In this document: one piece after another, positions 47,840 through 56,944 of the stretch
How the letters are laid out: each line of letters starts with the position of its first letter
Position numbering within the stretch: position 1 is the stretch's first letter
From: Hallerella sp963597395
Lineage (GTDB): Bacteria; Fibrobacterota; Fibrobacteria; Fibrobacterales; Fibrobacteraceae
Assembly (NCBI GenBank): GCA_963597395.1
Contig: CAVBPX010000003.1
Coordinates: 1-64,000, forward strand
Reading direction: 5' to 3'
DNA length: 64,000 nucleotides
Position numbers and translations under genes: made by a program
The notes under the pieces: model-generated
What the model was told of the DNA's origin: nothing
The model's database searches: none
Seen by the model: only the letters and a program-made list of their open reading frames with translations

Positions 47840-49762
47840 ATGCGCATCCGACCGGTCCTTTTCGTTTTTCTCTTGAGCTTTTTCGGAATTTTTTTCGAAG
47901 GATGCACTTGCTGCGCCTATTTGAACCACATCTTCAATGCGGACAGAAATTACGAGGACGCCGTAAAGCTCGAAAGCGCGAGCGCCGATTCCATCCCGGC
48001 GGATTCCGAGGTCGTCGCCACGGGAGAGGCCGCCAAAAAATACGACAAGGTCATCGAAAAGGGTTCCCGTGTGCTGGAGCGTTTTCCGGACAATGACCAC
48101 CAAACGGCCCGCGCCGTATTCTTGATTGGGGAATCCTTCCGTCACAAGGGAGAATGGGCCAAGGCCGTCGCCAAGTACGACGAGTTCGAACGGTATTTTT
48201 CCGACCACGATTCCATGCCCAAAGTGGAATACGAACGCGCCTACTGCCTTTACAAGAACGGCGAATATGACGTGAGCCGCTTTGCGCTCCAGTCCATTCT
48301 CGATGCGGGGCACGAACATCCCTTTTATAGCGACGGACTGAATCTGCTTTCCCTTTTGGAAGAGAAGGGCGATTTTACGGAACAGGCGATTGCCGCTCTC
48401 GAAAAAATGCTTGCCGATACGAACGGGACGCCCTACATGCGCGGCCGTGCTCATCTCCGGCTCGCTTCGCTCTATTTTCAGATGGAAAACTTTGTGAAGG
48501 CCCGGGAGCATTATCTTGCCAAGGAAATTGCGGAACTTCCGCCGCGCGACCGGTATTCGGCGGCCCTTCACGCCGCGGAATGTCTCGCCTCGACCGAGGC
48601 CTTTGCCGAAGCCGCGGACGAATACGATTTGATGATCCGCAACAAGGAATACGAGGCGCATCTGCCCGACCTTTACGTGCGGCGCGGAGAACTTTTGCTC
48701 CAAGCGAACAACTGGACCGAGGGCGAAAAGCTTCTTCATTTTGTGACCGACGAATACAAAAAGTCGGAATACGCTTCGCGTGGATTCTTTGACCTCGGGG
48801 ATTTTTACCAGACCGAAAAACGCGAATACGAACCGGCCCTCGCCTACTACGATTCGAGCTTTCTCGCGCGTCCCGGATCGAGCTGGGGCAAAAACGCGCG
48901 CGAACGCCGGGACGCCCTCAAGCGGCTCCTCGCCCTCCGCGCAAGCGATTCGCTTGCCGACACGACGGAACAGGCCAAAAAGCAGTTCTTCGACACGGAA
49001 TTCCAGATTGCGGAATTGTTCCTTTTTAAGCTCTCGGAACTGGACAGCTCGCTCGTGCGGCTCGACAAAATCATCGAAGGCTCGCCCGATACGGCCGTTG
49101 TCATGCGCGCCACCTATGCGCGGGCGTTTATCTATGACGAGTTCAAGCAGGACCCGGACCGCGCCGAGGAACTTTACAAGGAAATCATCGCCAAGTATCC
49201 GCATTCGGAATACGCCAAGCAGGCGCAGGTAAACCTGGGCGCCAAAGTGACTGTCAAGACGCCCGAGGACGAAGCTCACGAACTTTACCTCGAAGCCGAA
49301 AGCCTCTGGGTGGCCGCTAGGGAGGTTCCGCTCGACAGTATGAGTCTTGTGGACTCCGCCTACGCCAAGGCCCTCGCCGCATACGATTCGGTTTACCGCA
49401 CCTTTCCGCTTACCACCGCGGGCATCCAGGCTCTGTATATGAAGGGAATCATCTGGGAAATGTCCCCGGACACGAAGGACTCCGCCGCTTCCGCATTTAG
49501 AAAGCTCCGCAACGAATACAGGGAAACTCCCTGGGGAAAGGATGCGGAAAAAAGGCTCCAGACGCGGCTCTCCATTACGGACGAATCGCTCGCTCGCCTC
49601 CGCAAACGCGTCGAACAGAACGCCGCCTACGTCGATAAGCTCTCGGCCCAATATTACGAGGGCCTATCGGCCGCCGAAAACAAAAAGTCCGGCCCCGACA
49701 TCAAAACCTCCGAAGACGAAGTCCTGGAAAATTCCTACAACAGCATGTACGACTTTGAATAG
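47840..49762 (+). CDS. TPR-rich lipoprotein
   Basis: A 640-aa lipoprotein with signal peptide and lipobox FFEGC (acylated Cys at about residue 22, then TCC). The rest is tetratricopeptide/Tol-Pal-like repeats throughout (RAVFLIGESFRHKGEWAKAV; RGRAHLRLASLYFQMENF; YARAFIYDEFKQDPDRAEEL) and a coiled-coil end. It resembles BamD/YbgF/outer-membrane-assembly lipoproteins but is far longer, so a scaffold role at the outer membrane is likely. Start at 47840 carries the signal peptide; a TTG at 47825 is the only earlier start. TACTTT lies 6 nt upstream. Confidence 0.75.
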   Translation: MRIRPVLFVFLLSFFGIFFEGCTCCAYLNHIFNADRNYEDAVKLESASADSIPADSEVVATGEAAKKYDKVIEKGSRVLERFPDNDHQTARAVFLIGESFRHKGEWAKAVAKYDEFERYFSDHDSMPKVEYERAYCLYKNGEYDVSRFALQSILDAGHEHPFYSDGLNLLSLLEEKGDFTEQAIAALEKMLADTNGTPYMRGRAHLRLASLYFQMENFVKAREHYLAKEIAELPPRDRYSAALHAAECLASTEAFAEAADEYDLMIRNKEYEAHLPDLYVRRGELLLQANNWTEGEKLLHFVTDEYKKSEYASRGFFDLGDFYQTEKREYEPALAYYDSSFLARPGSSWGKNARERRDALKRLLALRASDSLADTTEQAKKQFFDTEFQIAELFLFKLSELDSSLVRLDKIIEGSPDTAVVMRATYARAFIYDEFKQDPDRAEELYKEIIAKYPHSEYAKQAQVNLGAKVTVKTPEDEAHELYLEAESLWVAAREVPLDSMSLVDSAYAKALAAYDSVYRTFPLTTAGIQALYMKGIIWEMSPDTKDSAASAFRKLRNEYRETPWGKDAEKRLQTRLSITDESLARLRKRVEQNAAYVDKLSAQYYEGLSAAENKKSGPDIKTSEDEVLENSYNSMYDFE

Positions 49763-49841
49763 GGGTGGGGCTTGTCCTTGCTCCGGTAAGTAAACGACCC
49801 ACGCCCAAAAAGTTTTTGATGACGGGAAAAGTCCAATATAA

Positions 49842-49962
49842 GGTCACCTCTAAAAATTCAATTTTCAAAAATTTGGTTGCGACACTTTGCGCTGGCAGTC
49901 ATTCCTGTCTTCGCTTGGTCTCACTCAAATTTTCTTTACCAAAGCAATTTTTAGAGGTGACC
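49842..49962 (+). repeat. Inverted-repeat (MITE-like) element, copy 2
   Basis: 121 bp with perfect 17-bp terminal inverted repeats (GGTCACCTCTAAAAATT / AATTTTTAGAGGTGACC). The interior is AT-rich and non-coding and matches copy 1 at 27430 over its first 63 and last 40 nt or so. It lies downstream of the TPR lipoprotein gene. Confidence 0.8.
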
Positions 49963-50066
49963 ATAAAAAGATTTTCCGCGCTTCGATTCGGTAAAATCCT
50001 TTTTGAAGCTTCCGAGAAAAGTTAAACGCTCTTGAAACCGCATAAAATAAGGCTTTTTTCGACTGG

Positions 50067-50122
50067 TATGCCGAAAAATGGCAAATGTTTTCTACCCAAT
50101 ATGCCGAAAATCGCCAAATGTT
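50067..50122 (+). repeat. Two imperfect 23-bp direct repeats
   Basis: TATGCCGAAAA…GCAAATGTT occurs at 50067 and again at 50100, period 33. They are in the leader region of the large helicase gene. The intervening and following sequence is AT-rich without a gene. Confidence 0.5.
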
Positions 50123-50238
50123 CGACTTTTGCCTGCATAATGCGCAAAGTTCCGCACACAAAACAGCAACAATGCGCAGGGTAGCAGAGAAATTTTGCAA
50201 AAAATGCCACAAAATGAGCCAAAAGCCCGTTTTCGGGA

Positions 50239-50246
50239 TATATTTC
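50239..50246 (+). promoter_or_regulatory. Promoter box TATATTTC before the helicase
   Basis: The box ends 6 nt before the ATG at 50253; no Shine-Dalgarno sequence. No clear -33 element. Confidence 0.35.
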
Positions 50247-50252
50247 TAAAAG

Positions 50253-53200
50253 ATGCGGAATTTGGCCGATTTTTTGTTTTTTGACCTGGAGTATAATCCC
50301 GAAACGGGCAAGGTTCGGGAATATGGTTTTGTCCTGGGCGAAGAAAAGGTCCGGGCGCGGGATCCGGCAAGGCTCGAAGACGCGGCTGCCCGGGCGCCCT
50401 ATATTGTCGGGCACAACATTTTGCGGCATGACGCCCCTATCCTCCGGGAATATTTTTCCATCGATTTTCCGAACGTCAAGGTTCTCGACACGCTCATGCT
50501 CTCCTCGCTCTTCTTTCCGCGAAAGCCTTACCATAGGCTGCGCAAGGAATATTTGCGGGACGACGGTTCGCCTTCGGACCCGCTCGCGGATGCGGAACTT
50601 TGTCGGCAGGTCCTTTTGGATTGTCTCGAAAAATGGAAAACGTTCCCCTGGGAACTTCGGTATCTGCTGTTTCAGTTTTTGAGGGACGAACCCGGATTTG
50701 CGCCGTTCTTTTTGCTCGTTGAAACGCCCGGTGCAGAAGATCTTCGCGCGAAGGTTCCGAAAATTCGGGAGTGGTTTCTTGAACGGTATCAGAACGTCAT
50801 ATGCCTGCGGCAGGATTTTCAAAACGAATGGGTGGCGTATCGCGCCGAATGGTGCTTTCTGCTGACGCTCTTTTACGAGGACGGTCCGAGCGATTTTGTG
50901 CCCTACTGGGTTCGGTATCAGTATCCGCATCTCGAAAGCATTTTGCATCGGCGGAGGCTCGTCCCGTGCGGCGACGCTCGTTGCCCGTATTGTTCTACGG
51001 AGCTGAATTCCGAAAAGAAACTTCAAAAATGGTTCGGGTTTCCGAAATTCCGTTCGTTTGACGAAAAGGAAAAGGTGCCGCTCCAAAAACAGGTGGTTGA
51101 GGCCGCGCTTTGCGGAAAGTCCCTGCTCGCCGTGTTTCCGACGGGCGGCGGAAAGTCGATGGCGTTCCAGCTTCCCGCGTTTATTGCCGGGAGCCAGGTC
51201 GGGGCCTTGACAGTCGTCATTACGCCCATTGTCTCGCTGATGAAGGACCAGGTGGACGTCCTCGAAAAAAGGCGCCAGATTGGGGAGGCCGCCTATCTCA
51301 ATTCGATGCTCTCGCCGGCAGAGCGGAAGGACGTCATCGAAAAAGTGCGGAACGGCGAAAAGAGCCTGCTTTACATTTCGCCGGAATCGCTGCGGTCCAA
51401 TACGATTTTTTCGCTTTTAAAACATCGGAGGCTTTCGCGCGTTGTGATTGACGAGGCGCACTGTTTTAGCAGCTGGGGGCACGATTTTCGGGTGGATTAC
51501 CTGTACCTTGCGGATTTTTTGAAGGACCTCGCCCGTGAAAAGAATCTGGAGTCCACGATTCCGGTCAGCTGCTTTACGGCGACGGCCAAACAGTCCGTGA
51601 TTGCGGACATTTGCGGCTACTTCAAGGAACGCCTGGGGCTTGAACTCGAATGTTTTGTGAGCACGGCCAAGCGCACGAATTTATCGTACAAGGTTGTCGA
51701 GGCGTCGGACTCTCCCAAGGAACGGCGAAACCTTTTGGCAAAAGTTTTGCGCGACTATCCGGGCCCGCGGATTGTGTATGCGGCAAAGGTCAAGACGACG
51801 GAGACGCTCGCCGAGGATTTGCGGGCCCGCGGATTTTCGAGCGCAAGCTATAACGGGAAGATGGAAGTGGAGCGGAAAATGGAAAGCCAGGACCGCTTTC
51901 AGTCCGGGGAAGTCGATACGATGGTCGCGACGACCGCTTTCGGGATGGGCGTTGACAAGGACGATGTTCGGCTCGTGGCGCATTACGAAATTTCGAGTAC
52001 GCTCGAAAACTATGTGCAGGAAGCGGGCCGCGCGGGGCGTGACGTGCATATGCGTGCGGATTGCGTCGCGCTTTACAATCCCAAGGATCTGGACACGAAT
52101 TTTCAGATTTTGCAACGGTCAAAACTTTCGGCGCAGGAAATTTCCGCGGTGTGGCGAGTCCTCAAAAAGAAGGCGGGAAACCGCGACCGTTTGATTATGT
52201 CGGCCATTGAAATAGGCGATGCGTGCGGATGGACCGAAAAGGAAGAGAGTTCTCAGGAGATTGCGACCAAGGTAAAGCTTGCCGTCCTCGTTCTCGAAGA
52301 ACAGGGATTTTTGGTGCGCAAACGAAACAGAACCCAAATGTACGGATCCTCAATTTCCGTGGAGTCCGTGGAACAGGCGCGAAATATGATTGGCTCGGAA
52401 AAGGTCGATATTCCGGGCTCGGACGAGAACGCGGCCTTTCGAATCATCCGGCACATAATCAGCAAGCGCTGGACAGGTTCTCCCGAATGCGCGCTGGACG
52501 AGATTTCTCTTGACCTGGGGCTTGAACGCGAAAAGGCGAATGCCGGGCTGCGTCTTTTGCGCGCCTTGCAGCTTTTGAAAGAAGACAACGACTGGAGCGC
52601 GCGTTTGCAGCGAAAGGGACACGATTCTCCGCGCTCCATTTTGAATGCCGCCAAAAATCTCCAGTCCGAGCTGCTTTCCCTTTGCGAAGAAAAAAACGTG
52701 GGCGACCGCTTTGTTTTAAACGTCACCAAGCTCAATTCAAACTTGAACATGCGCTCAGAAAACATCGGAGCGTCCTCTTCGCGAAAGAACCTGTTCATCT
52801 TTCGGGGAATTTTGCGCTACTGGGCGCACGAAAGCGTCGCGGAAATTCACCTTGTCGAAGCGGGCCGCCAAATTTACCAGGTGGAACTTCTGAAACCGCA
52901 AACGGAAATCCGCGAAAATCTTGAAAGGCGGTGGACGCTTTTTGAAAAGGCGCTCGAGACGCTGCTCGAACTCCAAAAGGAAAATTCGGAACACGGGAAA
53001 AATCTCGTCTGGTTTTCGCTCTCCGGGCTGCTCCGAAAAATGTACGGTCAAAAGGCCGTGGAGCGTCTCGAAATGCAAAAACAGCTGGAATATGCGCTTC
53101 TCTTTTTGCATCTTATCGGGGCGATTGCGCTCGAACACGGTCTTGTCGTTTTTTATACGGGCCTCGTACTGGAACTTTCCCGGGACGCGCGGCAAAGAAT

Positions 53201-55220
53201 CTTTACCTCCAAGGATTTCGAAAAGCTCGAAAATCACTACCGGAACAAGGCGGAATCGATTCACATCGTCGGGGAATATGCCCGTCTGATGCTTTCCGAC
53301 CCGAAAAAGGCCCAGGAACTTTTGGACGATTACTTTGTGTTGAACCCGGAAGATTTTCGCCTCCGCTATATGCAAGGAAATTCAAGTACGGAGGCCGTTT
53401 CGGATGCGCTTCGTCAAAAGATCGAAAACGTAAACGATGAGCAGCGAAAGGTCATCCGCTGCCGCAAAAAGCATATTCTCGTCGGCGCGGGGCCGGGTTC
53501 CGGTAAAACGCACATGCTCGTTCACAAGATAGCTTCGCTCCTTTGGATGGAAGAGGCGAAGCCCGATTCCATTTTGTGCCTCACCTATACGCGGGCGGCC
53601 TGCCGCGAACTGAAAAAACGCCTTTTTCTTTTGGCGGGGACGCTTGCACAGGGCGTCACCGTTACCACGTTTCACGCGCTTTCGTTTTCCATTTTGGGAG
53701 TTCAGGGAAACAAAAATGCGTTAAAGGAAAATGCGGACAAGGTCGTTGAACGGGCCGCCGAGCTTTTGGAATCCGGCGAGGATGTAGGCGTGGGAGCGCC
53801 TTCCGTGATTCTGGTCGACGAGTTTCAGGACCTTTCGGCGGGGGAGTATCGTCTGCTTCGCGCGCTTTACGATTTGGGCGAAAAGGAACCGCGCGTGATT
53901 GCCGTTGGCGACGATGACCAGAGCATTTTCGGCTTTCGGGGAAGTTCGGCGGAGTATTTTCAAAAGTTCGAAGACGAGTTTCCGAATACGGAAAAGTTCG
54001 TGCTGTCGTTAAACTACCGCTCGCTTCCCGGGATTGTTCGCGCAAATGAAAAACTGCTCGGGCTCATGAGCGGCCGCGTCAAGGAAGGGTTCAGGGAAAG
54101 GGCCTTTCAAAGCGGACAAGCGGAACTTTCTTTTTATGAAGAAAAGGATGCGGCCCGGTCGGCGTTTATGGCGGGCGAAATGTTCTCCCGAAAAGTTATT
54201 GAAAATCCCGGCGAAACATTTTGCGTCTTGACGCGCACCAATGCGGAAGCATTCCTCGCCGCGGCCAAGTTCGAGGAAAACGGAATTTCGTACAAATTAT
54301 TGAAGGACCGGGACAAGGAAAAATGCCCGGTCGAAAACACGCGCGAAGTTCTGGGCTTTCGAAAAAAACTCTTGGACAATCCGCGGGCGGGAAGGTTCCC
54401 GTGGACGTCGGCGGAGTTCCGCTCCTTGGCGGCCTCCTACAAAAAGGAGCATAACGGTGAAAGTTCCTTTGAACTTTTGGATGCGCTTGTCAAGGATTTT
54501 CTTGATGCGGAAACGGCTCTTGGCACGGACGAAATCACGCTCGGAAATTTTTGCGAGTATCTGGACGATGTTTCTTACGGGGATTTTTCGGCGGAAGGTT
54601 CTGGGAACGTTTTTGCCGGAACGATGCACAGTGCAAAGGGAATGGAATGGGACCATGTGATTCTTGCGCTTGGGACCTGGCACGTGCAACAAAGCGACCC
54701 GAAAAAGACGGAAGAAAATTACCGGCTGCTTTATGTCGCCGCGACCCGCGCCAAAAAGTCCCTTGCGATCGTCGGAAATGCGGAAACGCTTCCCGCGGAG
54801 TGGCTGGGCCACTTTAAAAAATGTGCGCCTTTAAAACAGATAGGGATGCCGCATGTTCTGCACTTTGAAACGGGCCTCGGAGATTTGAATCTTGGGCATT
54901 ACCTGGAAAGAAAAGGCGATGCATGGCAAAACCTTTACGTGCAAAAAGGGCAGAAGATGCTCGAAACCGTTCCGCTCGGGACTTCCCTTTCCGTAAACCG
55001 GAATGCGTCCGGCAACTGTTCCGTCCAAAACGGCGGAGCCTATTGGGGATGGTTCTCCAGGGATTTTTCGAAAAAACAGGTTTTGAGTCTTTCCCAAACC
55101 GGCCTTGTTCCGCGGCGTGCGCTGCTTTCGCAGGTCGTTCGCTGGCGTTCCGATGACGGCCGGGAAGCCTGGGTGCCGCTTTTCCGGATTGAATTTAAAA
55201 ACGGGACGAGTTCGCCTTAG
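50253..55220 (+). CDS. Exonuclease-RecQ-UvrD triple-domain helicase
   Basis: A 1655-aa protein. Residues about 1-125: DEDD-type 3'-5' exonuclease fold (FFDLEYNPETG with Asp11/Glu13, IVGHNILRHDAP, PLADAELC with Asp113). A CGDARCPYC zinc-like pair at about 239-247. Residues about 285-620: RecQ-type SF2 helicase with Walker A PTGGGKS (296-302), DEAH (400-403) and motif VI QEAGRAGRD (589-597), then RQC/HRDC-like helices. Residues about 1070-1500: UvrD/PcrA-type SF1 helicase with GAGPGSGKT (1078-1086) and DEFQDLS (from 1189), NYRS, GTMHSAKGMEWDHV and YVAATRAKKSL. All motifs look intact. It is a single-gene unit with a putative own promoter. Likely a repair or anti-invader nuclease-helicase; no operon partners are visible. 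Confidence 0.9.
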   Translation: MRNLADFLFFDLEYNPETGKVREYGFVLGEEKVRARDPARLEDAAARAPYIVGHNILRHDAPILREYFSIDFPNVKVLDTLMLSSLFFPRKPYHRLRKEYLRDDGSPSDPLADAELCRQVLLDCLEKWKTFPWELRYLLFQFLRDEPGFAPFFLLVETPGAEDLRAKVPKIREWFLERYQNVICLRQDFQNEWVAYRAEWCFLLTLFYEDGPSDFVPYWVRYQYPHLESILHRRRLVPCGDARCPYCSTELNSEKKLQKWFGFPKFRSFDEKEKVPLQKQVVEAALCGKSLLAVFPTGGGKSMAFQLPAFIAGSQVGALTVVITPIVSLMKDQVDVLEKRRQIGEAAYLNSMLSPAERKDVIEKVRNGEKSLLYISPESLRSNTIFSLLKHRRLSRVVIDEAHCFSSWGHDFRVDYLYLADFLKDLAREKNLESTIPVSCFTATAKQSVIADICGYFKERLGLELECFVSTAKRTNLSYKVVEASDSPKERRNLLAKVLRDYPGPRIVYAAKVKTTETLAEDLRARGFSSASYNGKMEVERKMESQDRFQSGEVDTMVATTAFGMGVDKDDVRLVAHYEISSTLENYVQEAGRAGRDVHMRADCVALYNPKDLDTNFQILQRSKLSAQEISAVWRVLKKKAGNRDRLIMSAIEIGDACGWTEKEESSQEIATKVKLAVLVLEEQGFLVRKRNRTQMYGSSISVESVEQARNMIGSEKVDIPGSDENAAFRIIRHIISKRWTGSPECALDEISLDLGLEREKANAGLRLLRALQLLKEDNDWSARLQRKGHDSPRSILNAAKNLQSELLSLCEEKNVGDRFVLNVTKLNSNLNMRSENIGASSSRKNLFIFRGILRYWAHESVAEIHLVEAGRQIYQVELLKPQTEIRENLERRWTLFEKALETLLELQKENSEHGKNLVWFSLSGLLRKMYGQKAVERLEMQKQLEYALLFLHLIGAIALEHGLVVFYTGLVLELSRDARQRIFTSKDFEKLENHYRNKAESIHIVGEYARLMLSDPKKAQELLDDYFVLNPEDFRLRYMQGNSSTEAVSDALRQKIENVNDEQRKVIRCRKKHILVGAGPGSGKTHMLVHKIASLLWMEEAKPDSILCLTYTRAACRELKKRLFLLAGTLAQGVTVTTFHALSFSILGVQGNKNALKENADKVVERAAELLESGEDVGVGAPSVILVDEFQDLSAGEYRLLRALYDLGEKEPRVIAVGDDDQSIFGFRGSSAEYFQKFEDEFPNTEKFVLSLNYRSLPGIVRANEKLLGLMSGRVKEGFRERAFQSGQAELSFYEEKDAARSAFMAGEMFSRKVIENPGETFCVLTRTNAEAFLAAAKFEENGISYKLLKDRDKEKCPVENTREVLGFRKKLLDNPRAGRFPWTSAEFRSLAASYKKEHNGESSFELLDALVKDFLDAETALGTDEITLGNFCEYLDDVSYGDFSAEGSGNVFAGTMHSAKGMEWDHVILALGTWHVQQSDPKKTEENYRLLYVAATRAKKSLAIVGNAETLPAEWLGHFKKCAPLKQIGMPHVLHFETGLGDLNLGHYLERKGDAWQNLYVQKGQKMLETVPLGTSLSVNRNASGNCSVQNGGAYWGWFSRDFSKKQVLSLSQTGLVPRRALLSQVVRWRSDDGREAWVPLFRIEFKNGTSSP

Positions 55221-55244
55221 GTGAATTTGTTAGATTTTCAGTGT

Positions 55245-56198
55245 ATGAAAAAATTTGTTGTGCCGGCGATTTTACTTGTTTTGGTCGTTCTGTTGTTCGT
55301 CTTTTTAAAGGCGGATCCGTTTGAGCCTCGGCTGGACGGGACGGCGTATCTTTCGGTTCGCGAAGAAATTGACGTATTGAACATGGACGCGTTTGTGGCG
55401 TCGGACGATGCGGAAAAGCAGGCGGTTCTTCAAAAGCGGGATTCCCTGTGGGGCGTTCTTGTGGCGATGCGGAACCTGGAAGCGGGCGATGTCCCGGCCA
55501 AAACGGCTCCGGTTAAAGCGGCTCCGTCAGCGGTCAAAAAGGAGCAGGCGGAATCCGGTTCGAACGTCTTTGTCTATGTCATCGGCGGACTGATTGTTTT
55601 GATTGTGATTCTCGGCGCGGTCTTTCTCTTTTTGCGGAACCGCCAGGAGGCGATTACCCGTCAGCTCGAAAAGATCCGGGAAGAAAACCGTTTTAAAACG
55701 CCCAAGGGAGGGCTTGACGACCCGACGTTTGTCGATCGCACCCGCGTACATCGACGCTCGATTATCGACGACGTAAAGGCTCCGGAAGAGGCTCCGGCCG
55801 ATTCGTCCGTTCCGATTTCGGACAATGTGGAATTTGAAAATGCAAAGGGCGAAGTGGAAAAGCCCGTTTTGCGTCCGACGGCGCGCGAGCGCATTACAAA
55901 TGCGATGCAGGCCCTTTCCGATACGCTCGCCGGGCTCCGCGTGCCGAGAGGCGTTCACCGTGCACCGGAACGCGCCAACAAGGTCAAGGCCCAAAGCCAC
56001 AACACGCTTTCGACAGAGGCCGTTCCCAAGCCGAACCCTCTCGAAATGACGCGCTTTGACCGGGAACGCGCCGACAAGGAAAAGGTTCTTCAGCTCAACC
56101 GTCGCGGGCTCACTCCCTCCGAAATCGCCCGTCGCACGCAGCTTTCCGAGGAACAGGTCGAGACGGTCATCCGCATCAAGCGGGAAACCGGGGAATAG
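55245..56198 (+). CDS. Bitopic membrane protein with C-terminal HTH
   Basis: A 317-aa protein: N-terminal hydrophobic segment (about 4-23), a charged region, a second transmembrane helix (about 113-134, NVFVYVIGGLIVLIVILGAV), then a basic cytoplasmic region ending in a helix-turn-helix (LNRRGLTPSEIARRTQLSEEQ). This arrangement resembles DUF6115-like membrane-tethered regulators. Start at ATG 55245, the beginning of the hydrophobic segment; a GTG at 55221 is possible. It lies 24 nt after the helicase and just before truA. Confidence 0.7.
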   Translation: MKKFVVPAILLVLVVLLFVFLKADPFEPRLDGTAYLSVREEIDVLNMDAFVASDDAEKQAVLQKRDSLWGVLVAMRNLEAGDVPAKTAPVKAAPSAVKKEQAESGSNVFVYVIGGLIVLIVILGAVFLFLRNRQEAITRQLEKIREENRFKTPKGGLDDPTFVDRTRVHRRSIIDDVKAPEEAPADSSVPISDNVEFENAKGEVEKPVLRPTARERITNAMQALSDTLAGLRVPRGVHRAPERANKVKAQSHNTLSTEAVPKPNPLEMTRFDRERADKEKVLQLNRRGLTPSEIARRTQLSEEQVETVIRIKRETGE

Positions 56199-56200
56199 CG

Positions 56201-56944
56201 ATGCGCTACCGCTTCCGCTGCGAATATCTGGGCAGCGCGTTTTACGGCTGGCAGGAACAGAACGAACACGGAAAGACAAAATTTGTCACGGTCCAGTCCG
56301 CATTGGAAGAGGCCTTTCGGACGGCTCTTCGCTCTCCGATCGATCTGGTGGCGGCAGGGCGGACCGATACGGGCGTTCACGCCCGCGGACAGATGGTTCA
56401 TTTTGATTTTGACGGCGAAATCGACTGTCAAAAATTGACGCGCTCCATCAACGGTCTTGGACGCGGAACGGTCAAAATTCGCGAACTGGAACCGTGCGCC
56501 GCCGACTTTCATTCCCGCTACGATGCCGTCACGCGATATTATGTCTATACGCTTTTTACGAGGCCCGTTGCGCTTCTCCGCGACTTTGGCTGGGAAATAG
56601 GACATTTGCCCGTGGATTACGGCCTGATGGAACGGGAAGCGAAATCCTTTTTGGGAGAACATGACTTTATCCGCTTTTGCATTCCGCGAAACGACGGAAA
56701 AAGTACGGTGTGCAATCTTTCGGAATTTAAACTGGTGCGCCTGAACGACTACATTTCGCAGTGGCACATCCGCGGCAACCGCTTTTTGCACAGGCAGGTC
56801 CGCGCCATGGTCGGGACGCTTTTTGACGTCGGTCGTCACCGCTATCCCGAAGGAACCGTAAACGAAATTTTTGCGGAAAAATTTAAGGGCGAACGCACGA
56901 TGGCGCCGCCCCAGGGACTTGTCCTCGAAGACGTCCTTTATTGA
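56201..56944 (+). CDS. truA: tRNA pseudouridine(38-40) synthase
   Basis: A 247-aa TruA, modifying the anticodon stem-loop of tRNAs. The catalytic Asp56 lies in the signature AAGRTDTGVHA (51-61). The C-terminal RNA-binding blocks (YYVYTLFTRPVA; RGNRFLHRQVRAMVGTLFDVG) are as expected. The stop abuts that of the convergent ackA gene. Confidence 0.95.
   Translation: MRYRFRCEYLGSAFYGWQEQNEHGKTKFVTVQSALEEAFRTALRSPIDLVAAGRTDTGVHARGQMVHFDFDGEIDCQKLTRSINGLGRGTVKIRELEPCAADFHSRYDAVTRYYVYTLFTRPVALLRDFGWEIGHLPVDYGLMEREAKSFLGEHDFIRFCIPRNDGKSTVCNLSEFKLVRLNDYISQWHIRGNRFLHRQVRAMVGTLFDVGRHRYPEGTVNEIFAEKFKGERTMAPPQGLVLEDVLY

Noticed and set aside
47666..49651. Long open frame antisense to the TPR lipoprotein gene.
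   Set aside because: Same cause: high G/C at third positions; no conserved domain or signal.
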